Shown piece by piece: positions 12,121 through 22,800 of a stretch of 64,000 nt of DNA. Each line of letters starts with the position of its first letter. Within the stretch, counting starts at the first letter, position 1. The DNA is from Neodontobutis hainanensis. Taxonomy: Eukaryota; Chordata; Actinopteri; Gobiiformes; Odontobutidae. Below the pieces are notes generated by a model. It saw only the letters and a list, made by a program, of their open reading frames with translations, made no database searches and was not told where the DNA came from. The DNA lies in NCBI GenBank assembly GCA_024349245.1, contig JALDNG010000048.1:5773001-5837000 (forward strand). Reading direction: 5' to 3'. A program made the translations under genes and the position numbers.

Positions 12121-13701
12121 CAATTAAAGGAGAAGTAAGTGGGGTTTCTGTGTCAAAAGGAGTAACGTATTTACAGCGGGTCCACGTGTTTAAAGTAGCT
12201 CAGAAAGGCTAACAAAATATGTATAGTCCCTTGAGTCAAAGTGTAGCTTATGTCATAATTAAAAACAGCATGGGCTGCCTAAAGTGCTGTACATGTTCGT
12301 TCAATAATATACTAAATAAGTGAAAACAGTGAGCGGTGGAAGATCAACGAATGAAAAACTAAACACACAAACACACTGAAAAATGAAAACCCCAGTTTTC
12401 AGCATTCACTATTGAGAGGTGGACTGATAACTCCATGGGGCAACATTTCTAGCTAAGCTTGTATTAAGATCCACAGCAAAAATATTTGTTGTTATAGTGT
12501 ATAAAATTTGCTCTCCTTCTTTAAAGCTAAAATATAAAGAATGGTCATTAAGTTGTTAACTAATCTTTACACAATAAAAATGCCTTTATGTAAAATCTTG
12601 TATTTTGCCATTTTAACCTTTTTGCTTTCATGGGAGGGACATTTCTGTAAGTGCAGCTCAAGTGTAAAAGACGTGGGTAGAGTTGGTTTAAAAAACTAAA
12701 TGAACCTGGATTTGACACTGGATTTGGATTCATAAAAATAAATAAATTGGATTTGAAGTATATATTTTAAAGAACCCAATACTGACTTGGACATGCTATT
12801 TGTGTCAAATATAAGTGGAAATTAACACAAGACTGTCACCAAAACTTTGTAGTTATTAGTATCAACCAGTAGATGGAGTCATTACATCTAAATTGTCAGG
12901 GACAAAAAATGGACCTCTAATTTAAAAAAAAAAAAACAATAAATACTGTAGTCTATTCTAAATGTTGTTGCCCAGGACCTCAATTCTTTTAAAGTGCCAA
13001 CCTGATCAAGATCCACAGTGACCCAGGAAACCCTATACCCATTTTATAGACTCCTGGTGATTATTTATGCATTCATACATTTAAAGTAACACTATTTAAC
13101 TTTTGACCGTAAAATATATAGCCCATGATGAATAAAGGGTCAAGCTCAATGTAATGGTTCTTTCACACAAAAAAGACGGATGCCCACTCTTTCATGGAAA
13201 CAGTGCAGCCACTTCACCAGATACTGCACTATGTTAAAACACTATCCTTCTCTTAGCGCTAAACCTAAACTTTGAAACGTTATTTTTACTCTATGCTCCT
13301 GCACATGTTATTAATATGCTTTAGTTTGACCTTTTTATACATGTTACATAATAATGTTATAATGATATTAAATTGGAAAAAACATATATGGATTACACTC
13401 TTAGATATGTTTAATAAAACAGCAATTAAAAAGAGCCTAACGCCTAAAATAAAATGCTTGTTGAATGTGTAGACTGCTGATAGTAGGCTATTTAAAGCTG
13501 CTGCCAGTAGGGGGGACTGTTTGACAAACACGCATTAAGCAAACTGCTAGTGTTGACACATTTAAAGGCTCCTTTGACGTGGTAATGTTTTATCAAACAG
13601 ATGATTGTGACTTGGGACGTGGCCATAAACATTCTACTGATCCACGTTCATATTAAATATTCAACCTAAGGCTACGGCAGAACAGCCACAGTAAATGAAC
13701 A
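12121..13701. other. intergenic, nothing assignable
   Basis: AT-rich sequence between the stk39 5' end and the composite insertion. Short reading frames on both strands show no recognisable domain. The phrases around 12840-12870 and 13485-13520 (CAGTAGATGGAG, CCAGTAGGGGGG) look like degenerate dispersed-repeat fragments. Confidence 0.5.
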
Positions 13702-13709
13702 AAAATGTC

Positions 13710-14400
13710 GAGAGACGCCGAGATCCCAAACTGGCAAATGGCTTGCCAGTTCACCAGCCACAACCACTAGAGGGCGCATTTATGGCTTGCCACTTTTAAA
13801 AGTGGTTTTCCACTTTTAAAACACCTATTTTTTTAAAACACCTTTTTTGTTTAGCTGCAAATTGTTGGAAATATGTTATGGTGTATTACTTTAGATCAGT
13901 TAAATTATCAAAGTTTTTACCAGCGAGGTAAATTATTATAATTTTCTAAGATTGTCTAAGATATTTAAATCTAAACCTAAGGCACTGGCTTTGTCAAAAC
14001 GACCAATTCGTCAAGGGATCTGTCTGCAGGACTACAGCCCATACACCATTGATACATTGAGTAAATAAAGTCTTTGTCGCCCACTTTTGGTGAATATAAA
14101 GTAGTGTTTGAACCAAGTAGAGCACAATGTGTGTAAATACTATGCCATTTAAAAGATTTATATTATAAAACTGCATACTTATAAGAATAAACTATAAGAA
14201 GCCATTGTATTTAAATATTGTCTTTCAGAAAGTGACCTGACCTCTGATTAAAACTGCATCAAAAGGAGGTGGCATTAAAAAGAGACCACAATAGAATCAT
14301 GTTTTTCACTTCTTTATTTCTCCTAAACATGAATAGCACATTGTATAAAAACGTACAAATTACTATATTAACATGAAGAACAAATAATTAGTGGTCATTT
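13710..14400 (+). repeat. direct repeat copy A (left arm of the composite element)
   Basis: About 690 bp, roughly 95% identical by eye to copy B at 18404-19075. It differs by small indels (for example around 13925-13965) and scattered substitutions. It ends sharply at GGTCATTT, where the LINE 3' end begins; copy B continues past the same point into other sequence. Confidence 0.85.
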
Positions 14401-15965
14401 AGCTTAACAGACTGCACTAGACAACATCCCCTGTCCTTAGACCCTCCATCAGGGTGAGGAAAAACTCCAAAAAAAACCCAGCCGAGAAAAAAGAGAAACC
14501 TCAGGGAGAACCACAGAAGGAGGGATCCACTCCCAGGACGGACAGGCCGTGCAAGAATGTGTCCAGGACAGTTGAAAAAAAAATACATAAAAACAAAACA
14601 TATTCACAAAAAACATTTATGTTGACAGCGTCCAGCGTCCACTCTGTCTGTGTATGTAAGGTGGATGGGACCTCAGCCATTATCAAGGGGGCAGTACACA
14701 TCACCCAGCAGATCAGAGGTTTGCGACCACCCTAGGAGGAGGTAGAAAGGAGAAAAACAAAAGTGCTAAATACTACTGAAAATAGGCAGATGTAATAATA
14801 ATATCAGCGGTTGAGTGTGTACCTACAGCTACAACCAGTGTAAACATAACCCTATGATCAATCAGTCTCCATACGTTTGGTGAAATAAGTAAGTTTTGAG
14901 TTTGCTTTTGAAAATCTCAACAGAGTCAGATCGCCGCACTTCCACCGGGAGCCCATTCCACAAAAATGGGGCTCTGTAGAAAAGGCTCTGTAGCCAGCAG
15001 ACTTCTTCTTTATTCGAGGAAGTTGAAGGAGGCCAGCGTCCTGATAGCGAAGGGTACGAGCTGGAGTATACCAGGTGATGAGGTCAGATAGGTAAGAGGG
15101 CGCGCGTCCACAAAGGATTTTATAGGTTAACAAGAGAACTTTGAAATCAGCTCTAACATGAATAGGAAGCCAGTGTAATGAAGCCAGGACCGGAGTAATG
15201 TGATCAAACTTCCTGGTCTTTGTTAAAAGTCTGGCGGCTGTATTTTGGACCATTTGTAGACTGTGAGTACTTTTCTTCGGCAGTCCAGAGAATAACGCAT
15301 TACAGTAATCCAGCCTGGATGTGACAAATGCATGAATGAAAATTTCAGCATCAGCTAAAGAGAGGCAGGAGCGAATTTGTGAGATATTCCGCAAGTGAAA
15401 AAAGCCTAATTTAGTGACCTCACTAATGTGCTGCTGCAGAGATAGTGTGGGGTCAAAAATTACACCGAGGTTCCTCGCAGTTTTGCCGTGCTCCAACACA
15501 CAGTTGTTGATTGAGACAGTAAGATTGTTGAACTTGTGCCGATGACTGGCAGGACCAATTAACAAGAGCTCTGTTTTATCCGCGTTCAAATGGAGGAAGT
15601 TTTGAGACATCCATGTTTTAATTGAAACGAGGCAGGCCTCTAGACGCATGATGTCAGTAGTATTATTTGCTTTTATTGGTAGATACAGCTGTGTATCATC
15701 GGCATAACAGTGGAAGTTCACTCCATAACTTCTGATGATTTGTCCCAATGGTGTAACATATAGTGAAAAAAGTATGGGACCGAGCACAGACCCTTGTGGC
15801 ACACCGAACTTCACTGGTGCCGTGGAGGAGAAAGATTTATTAAAAGAGACAAAATGAGACCTATCACACAGATAGGATTCTAACCAAGAAAGAGCAGAGC
15901 CAGAGATGCCAAAAACATCTTTAAGTCTGTTGATTAGCACTGCATGATCAATCGTATCAAAATAA
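14401..15965 (-). mobile_element. 5'-truncated L2/CR1-group non-LTR retrotransposon
   Basis: Read on the minus strand: the 3' half of a reverse-transcriptase ORF followed by a 3' UTR (14401-14857) with the AACCTCAGGGAGAACCACAG-type sequence that accompanies fish LINEs of this group (recalled, not searched). The reading frame is recognisable only from FDTIDH, so the endonuclease domain and the start of the RT are missing. The 3' end abuts direct repeat copy A exactly. Confidence 0.8.
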
Positions 15966-16072
15966 TTAGATAGCAGCTCAAAGAGGAGACAGTCTGATAC
16001 AAGTCCGAGAAGGATGCTCAGAAGTACAGCCGCTGATCTTAAAAAGACAGAGGCCTCGTTTTCCAAAGCCAA
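14858..16072 (-). pseudogene. LINE reverse transcriptase, truncated and frameshifted
   Basis: 404-codon open frame. RT motifs: FDTIDH (residues 38-43, motif A aspartate), GVPQGSVLGPILF (90-102), YADDTQLYL (123-131, catalytic DD), then LNADKTELLLIG and LASLHWLPI typical of the L2/CR1 C-terminus. Residues 1-36 are not LINE-like: they come from unrelated sequence, including one arm of an inverted repeat (15969-16006). Near the C-terminus, after GYRAFS, the frame turns into non-family sequence. The expected family C-terminus (WNGLP..VRRSDS type) continues in another frame, which points to a one-base shift near 14980. Not a functional protein. Confidence 0.85.
15969..16006 (-). repeat. 38-bp inverted repeat, left arm
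   Basis: Complement of 16392-16429 with 37 of 38 bases matching. The arms are separated by 385 bp. The arm sits immediately upstream (on the minus strand) of the point where LINE homology begins. Confidence 0.85.
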
Positions 16073-16391
16073 CTAGAGCAAAGCTCCAGGACAGGAGTGC
16101 GATTCCGCCCTGCCGCGGTTTCAGAAAAGTAGGCGTGAGTCTGTGTTAGCTGCAGTCTTCAGAGGAGCTCATGCTCTGTTCCGGGTTTTAATACGCAGCA
16201 GAGAAAACAAGGACACTTTTCCAAAACAGTCTGTTTGGAAATGTGTCTGTGCCGGAGCGGGCTTCTGTCACAAAGAAACACACAAGTGGTTTGTGTAGGA
16301 TTTGATCTGAGTGTTTAGACCAGTCTCCAGTCTTTGTAAGGCACAGGAGACAGTACGGGACAAAGTGTTAGTCTAGATGAGAGACATCGTT

Positions 16392-16429
16392 GGACTTGTA
16401 TCAGACCGTCTCCTCTTTGAGCTGCTATC
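16392..16429 (+). repeat. 38-bp inverted repeat, right arm
   Basis: Begins GGACTTGTATCAGACCGTCT. It matches the complement of 15969-16006 except for one C/T difference. Sequence on either side of the two arms is unrelated. Confidence 0.85.
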
Positions 16430-18403
16430 ACTCACGCCTTTGAGTCCCAATAAACCCGCAAAGTCCCAGTGTTCCAAAGTGGTGTCAGTGCTCGTGAGAC
16501 TGACCGAGGCGATTTATCCACCTCATTCTTTGGAGGAAAACCGAGCCAGAACGTCAACATCGATCACATCAGAGTCTGGATCCATGAGGGCGTGTCACGA
16601 GACAGCTGCCTGACTCCAAAAACAAGTCCAGAGAGTGTCCGACCGTAGATAGTAGATAGATCGTAATAGTACTATACTGCTTATCAATAGATAGCCTCGT
16701 AATTATAAACTGAAAGTTCAAGAAACCCTTCCATCTTTGCAGCACTACTTTATCATTACAATTTATTAATACACAAAACAATATGTTTTATGATTTCTGA
16801 TTCTTTTCCACAATAACTTCTATTGCTCATGACATTCTAAACTAACACTATAGTAATAAATGATTTAAAGTTGCAGGCGCACTCGCAGGCGCAGAGCAGC
16901 TGCCAGGAGTCAGGCTGGAGCAGGTACAGGAGCCTGCCTCAGTCTCACTCTAGGTAGCAGGAACAGGAGCGGGCTCAAGCAGGAGACAGTCTCTCAGCCC
17001 CTGCATCAGACTGTGGAGGCTCTGAGCAGACTTGTGTAAAAATAACCAAGAATACTGTGCAATGTTCAAAATTACAAACTTTTATGTACAAATGCACATG
17101 ATGATCTCAAAGCAGAGGCAGTTGCAGGTGTCAAACTCTGGAGGCTGACAGGTGCAGGCACAGTCCAGTTTAGCACACTGTACAAAAACACAACCAGAGT
17201 CGGAGGGACACACAGCTCACAGCTACCTGCCTCATTACCTTTGCTCACCTGCATCAGTAGTATGATCCGTCCTGGAGCTGTTGTCCCGTTGGTGTACATG
17301 CAAATGATAACGTCCCTCAGATATCAAAGTGTTCATCTGAGGTCAAAGCCTCGACCACAGTCGTGCAGGTGCATGTCCAGGAATGTTGACCCAGTAATGG
17401 CCACATCCATCAATCTCACCAACAAGCTCCGGATACATGGAAATCAACACAAACAAAGGTTATGAGACATGGAAGTGCCACACAAGTACATGTATCTCAA
17501 TACAGATTTAAAATCACAGTCAATTTTCCAAATATTTTGTAATTATTTTTTAAAACTAGGTCAAAATCAATTACTCTATTCCAGAATAATCTGCCAATTC
17601 TTCTGCGAGTGTGAAGCTCTTTTTAAAAGGCTTTAGTTATGCTGTTAACTAAACCTGTGTTACTTTGGCTGAAATCTTGTTGTAGATCTCACCTTTTCAG
17701 CTCAACTAATAGCATGCTCAGTGCTATTGGTCCTGTCCAGTCCTTGGACCAGTTTTCTCTCATTTCCAGTTTTAATTCACAGTTACAGCATCTCTCGTGC
17801 AATTCATAAACCGTTGTTGGTTATAAATCTAATTAATTTAATCCACATTTGCATAAATTGTCTCAAAGGTAAAATTCTAATTTTAAAATTAAAAAAATTA
17901 AAATTCTAAGTTCTGTCTCCATGGCAACGCACGTAGCGCACGTAGCTAATGCTATCGAGCTACTTCAGAGCCGCAGCTGCGACAACTTCTGTTTTTACTC
18001 AGATTAAAATAAATCTTAAAGCTATGAAGCCAAATTAAAACCCAACTAGAGAGTTCAAGATATTAAATATGCGCTTTTTTCTCAACGGTAAGACTTTATC
18101 AGCGTTAGCTTTAACATTAACAACTCTTCAGACCTGATCTTTGTTTTTCAGTTTTAGTCAGCAAACTCAGATTTATATAGAACAATATAACTACAGGGCT
18201 AGCTTTAATTAAAACCGAATATATTGCAACTTTTCTATCACTCCTTTTCCCATTTGGATTGTTTTGTTCATTTGTAAACCTATTTGAGGATATGGTTACA
18301 TTTTCCTACCGCACATATTCGCTTAAATCTGATTTAAAAACATGTATAAACGGCACATAATGTAATTTTATTGGAGCAAGTGTCTCTCTTTAACTAAAAT
18401 CTG
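16430..18403. other. unassigned interior of the composite element
   Basis: Includes a GC-rich, repetitive-looking stretch at 16870-17020 (GCAGGCGC and CAGGAG words), and AT-rich sequence from 17500. Small open frames exist on both strands, but none shows a domain, a family motif or exon-like borders. It could be captured host sequence, a LINE 5' region or a third degraded repeat. Confidence 0.4.
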
Positions 18404-19075
18404 GAGAGACGCCGAGATCCCAAACTGGCAAATGGCTTGCCAGTTCACCAGCCACAACCACTAGAGGGCGCATTTATGGCTTGCCACTTAAGTGGTTTTC
18501 CACTTTTTTTAAAAAAACACCTTTTTTGTTTAGCTGCAAATTGTTGGAAATATGTTATGGTGTATTACTTTAGGTCAGTTAAATTATCAAAGTTTTTACC
18601 AGCGAGGAGTTTATTATAATTTTTTAACAGTGTAAGATATTTAAATCTAAACCTAAGGCACTGGCTTTGTCAAAACGACCAATTCGTCAAGGGATCTGTC
18701 TGCAGGACTACAGCCCATACACCATTGATACATGGAGTAAATAAAGTCTTTGTCGCCCTCTTTTGGTGAATATAAAGTAGTGTTTGAACCAAGTAGAGCA
18801 CAATGTGTGTAAATACTATGCCATTTAAAAGATTTATATTATAAAACTGCATACATATAAAATAAACTATAAGAAGCCATTGTATTTAAATATTGTCTTT
18901 CAGAAAGTGACCTGACCTCTGATTAAAACTGCATCAAAAGGAGGTGGCATTAAAAAGAGACCACAATAGAATCATGTTTTTCACTTCTTTATTTCTCCTA
19001 AACACGAATAGCACATTGTATAAAAACGTACAAATTACTATATTAACACGAAGAACAAATAATTGGTGGTCATTT
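18404..19075 (+). repeat. direct repeat copy B (second left arm)
   Basis: Near-identical to 13710-14400. Unlike copy A, it runs on through 19076-19429 to the inverted terminal arm at 19430-19524, so 18404-19524 by itself looks like a complete 1.1 kb foldback element. The left flank of copy B (AAAATCTG) shares only the first five bases with the outer octamer AAAATGTC. Confidence 0.85.
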
Positions 19076-19429
19076 GCGTTCTAAGTCCAAAAATCACTCT
19101 GAGCTCGATTCACTAGTCTGGCTAAGTGGCTAGGCTAACAGTAATGTACCAAACAAATAGTTTGTATAGATGAGCACATAATTAACGATTTACGGCTTTG
19201 ATCATAACAGCTGTCAAAACGCCTTTTGTATTTCAATTATGTGTGTGCATTTTTAATAATATAAATAGTCTATTTTTCTCTGACCTGTTGAGTAAAGTCG
19301 CATATACATTAGGATATGTGGCCAAAGTCCAAGCAGCCGTTTTAACAAAAGTGGCCGGACGGCCGGACTGTTTTCGTAGAGGCTAGAACCATGGCCGTCA
19401 GTCATCATAAACCATCAAAAGTGGTCTGC

Positions 19430-19524
19430 CACTTTTAAAAGTGGAAAACCATAAATGCGCCCTCTGGTGGTTGTGGCTGGTGAACTGGCAAGCCATTTGC
19501 CAGTTTGGGATCTCGGCTCTGCTG
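19430..19524 (-). repeat. inverted terminal arm of the composite element
   Basis: The reverse complement matches the first ~95 bp of copies A and B, including the AACTGGCAA/TTGCCAGTT hairpin, the AGAGGGCGCATTTATGG segment and the CCACTTTTAAAAGTGG palindrome. Confidence 0.85.
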
Positions 19525-19619
19525 AAAATGTCTATTGATTTGTACTAAAGTTAAAAATGAAGCACATTCTTTGAGCGGCTTCTATGTAAAGCAAACATTT
19601 ACCTGGAGTAGCCTAAGCA

Positions 19620-19863
19620 GGGAGCAGGCCGCCGGTTCAGCGGCTGTGTGGCTCTGCTGCGTGACACCTTAGAGCACCAATCAGCGGCGGCGACGCGCAC
19701 ACAGTGGACTTCCCTCCACGATGAGGTGAAGCGGACCAATCTCCGTGAATATATCTGTTCATTACAGCCGAGGCTGGACGCTCACATCGCTGTGAGGGCT
19801 GTACGCGACACAGCGGCTTTCCGCTTCTCTTCGACCCGCTCTCAGTGTCACTGCTGCGGAGAG
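19620..19863 (+). promoter_or_regulatory. GC-rich 5' region of cers6
   Basis: GC-rich sequence just upstream of the cers6 start codon and right of the composite insertion, probably 5' UTR and proximal promoter. The frame of the start codon stays open upstream to another ATG at 19648 (72 extra codons). This extension has no resemblance to ceramide synthases and contains runs such as CHCCGE, so it is taken as untranslated. The composite element's right end is only about 340 bp from the start codon. Confidence 0.4.
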
Positions 19864-22800
19864 ATGTCCGGGATCCTGGCGTGGTTTTGGAACGAGAGGT
19901 TCTGGTTGCCTCACAATGTAACCTGGGCAGACTTAAAGAACACAGATGAGGCAATCTTCCCGCAAGCCGAGGACCTGTATCTGGCGTGTCCTTTAGCATT
20001 CTGCATCTTTATGATCCGGCTCGTTTTCGAAAGGTGGGTGTTTAAAGCATGCTGCTTGAGCTGAGAACAAAATCGCTGTGTTATAGTGAGTTTTGTCCTG
20101 AATTATATGGTACACGCGGCGGTCTCGCAGTGGCAGTCTGTTAACTAAACAATGGCATCTTATCTGGTTAGCCCTGAAATCAGCAGGCTGATCATCCTCT
20201 GTCTGCAGGCCTGCAGTAGAACGCGTTGACTGCATTGGATGCATGTGTCAGTGTTCACACAGGACCAGCCTAGTCCCATACCAGCCCAGACCACTACTGC
20301 TCTCAGCATCAAAAATCACTTTGTGCAACCCCATGCTGAGAGCGGGATGCATCTTTACCTTTCAGCTCTGCCTTTTGGTTGTACTTGTGTACAGTGAAAT
20401 GATGGTCAAAACAGGCTTGTCCTGCATATGTGGGTCATGTCTCCCTTGGGACAGAGAGTTCTTAATATTCCCCACTAAACTCTCCCCTCCTGTTTAATAT
20501 TTAGAGCTGCAAACACAGTCCTGTAAGTCCTGTAAATAATACAGCAAGGTCAACCATTCACAGCATGTTTAAGGTGCAGGAGGTAGATTTACAAAGACAT
20601 GTCCTTCATAAAAACTATTTACAGAAATAGCTGACACATTGTCAGTTTTAAGAAAACAATTATGCTTTTTGTGATGCATTTGGGAGCTACACATTTAAAG
20701 GCATCAATAATTAAACTGGGGTCTCATTCTGGTAGTCTTTCCTCTAAGACACCTGAATAGGTAAAGTCACTAAGCATGTGCTCAAGGCTGTACTGAAGCT
20801 TGACAAATTATGCCAATGTGCACAAGAGTAGTTTTCTCTCACAGGTTATTAAAGACCATCTGAATTATTTATTTATCCTGTTTTTAACTTGTAATGTGTA
20901 CAATCAGAGAAAATATGTTGTACCTGTGTTTTCTATTTCTGCTATGATAGGTGTGTTTAATTGATAATATATAAAAATACACCAGTAATTATATCAAAAT
21001 AGCCCTCTTTCTGTCAGCATGTAATGTATCCTCAACTTTGATGATACAATGTTTTAAATGCAGGTTTATTGCCAGACCATGTGCAATGGGCCTCAAGATC
21101 CAAGCGAATGGGCCACAGAAAGCACAACCCAACGCCATCCTGGAAAAGGTCTTCACCGCTATAACCAAGGTAGTCTATGTCTGCCTTGTTTGTAGCAGAT
21201 AATGTGTTCTTTCCTTAGCATTATGTACTTCAACAAACTCTTGATCTTGTTTTGGCAGCACCCTGATGAGAAGAGACTGGAGGGTCTCTCCAAGCAGCTG
21301 GACTGGGATGTTCGGACCATCCAGCGCTGGTTTCGACAGCGGCGCAACCAGGAGAAGCCCAGTACGCTCACCCGGTTCTGCGAAAGCATGCAAGTACTCT
21401 CCTATTGTGTCTCACTACATTCTACAAAAATGATTTTTCTCTTCTCTTACCACAATTTTGCCAGTATTAAAAGCACACCTGACGTTTTCTGTGCTGGATT
21501 GTAATGCAAGAGAGTTATTTATGAGTTCATTTTAATACAATATGAAAATGAAGGGATTACAGCCCACATATTCACACACGCTATGCAAACAACTTTTATA
21601 AACGGTGCCTGCGGTAAAAGCATGTATATCTCAGCTCTGTTGACTTATTTACATTAAGATATCTGCTGTTTGTTTAGCAGCTATAGTGCTCATCATAGTT
21701 TGCCAATGTAATTTATAATAAGTCAGTATACATGCTTTTTTTGTCTTTTACTAAATTTGTCTTGAATTAATTCTCAATTTTAAAGCAGTGCAATACTCTA
21801 TATATAAAAATAAAGTTCAAAGCGTACCTGAAACCTCTTAGCGTGAGACCCACTGTTATTTCCATTACATGAATGCATTGCCAATAATTTGTTTCACTTT
21901 TCTTCCCTTTCCATTTCTGTTATTATTTTTTGTGCTGTTTTGTTGTAGTCCTCATGGGAATAGACACTTTCCTATTATAATTTTCTGTTGCTGTTGATTC
22001 ATTGTTGACAAGACGTTATCGCCAATATGGTGTAACTTATAAGAGTGGGAGCACTCTCCCTTTTTAAGCCGGTGTCTGATTGGACAAAGGCTTGTTGTCA
22101 CATGCTCAACATTCTTATTATTTAAAATCCAAACAAAGCCTAGATGTGGTCTTAATGTCTTTTTTTAAACAGATAATTCCTATTATAATATGCATTCATT
22201 TGATCTTGTATGCACATTTATGGTCTATTATTCTAAATTTATACTTGCTGTAAACTCGGGCATATAGCTATGCATCTACGTCTGCATTGCGTTATGTACT
22301 TTTCACATACTTGCAATGTACAACCACATATAATGCATCTTATCAGCTCTTCTGCTTCCTGATTAAGTTTTGTCACTCATCAACAAATTGACCATAAAGA
22401 TTGTAATCTGTTCAGATAATTATTTTCCTCTGTCACTCTATAGAGGCAATACCACATTCTGCAGGGTTGTATATAATTTCATCAAAACAAGACAAGACCG
22501 TGTGTTTAGAAAGTCAGACCAAGTTAAAAAAAAACAAAAAAACTTTGCATTAGTCACAGGAAGATTTATCTAGTTGGAATTAAAAAAATGTCAATTCTCA
22601 GAGCAAAAGTCACAACTGCTTTGGTAGGACATGTTAAACTGACTACCCCAACATTACTGATGCTTTTGTTAATCAAATAAGCCCCTTGCAACCAGCCCAC
22701 CTGGACCACAATAGAGAAGTGTATTGTCTGCAGTAGAGCACTTGGCATCAGGGAGATTGTAGTTACTTAGCAGTGTGATGTTAGAGGCCAATGAGCAAGT

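Larger units (their letters stand above)
13710..19524. mobile_element. composite hAT-like insertion (5.8 kb) with 8-bp target duplication
   Basis: The outer ends are inverted: the left begins GAGAGACGCCGAGATCCC at 13710; the right, read on the minus strand from 19524, begins CAGCAGAGCCGAGATCCC (13 of 18 positions match, no gap). Both ends are flanked directly by the identical octamer AAAATGTC (13702-13709 and 19525-19532), as in hAT-type insertion. Inverted similarity runs about 95 bp inward and includes a hairpin AACTGGCAA-n5-TTGCCAGTT and the palindrome CCACTTTTAAAAGTGG. Inside are two direct copies of the left arm (13710-14400 and 18404-19075), a truncated LINE (14401-15965) and about 2.4 kb of unassigned sequence. 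No hAT transposase frame was recognised. Confidence 0.6.

Noticed and set aside
14454..14735. 93-residue plus-strand ORF over the LINE 3' UTR
   Set aside because: It is antisense to a LINE 3' UTR, lysine-rich from A-runs, and shows no domain or splice context.
13710..19075. Intact LTR retrotransposon or endogenous retrovirus
   Set aside because: The RT belongs to a non-LTR family on the minus strand, no gag, integrase or envelope-like frames are seen, and the direct repeats have an inverted terminal partner.
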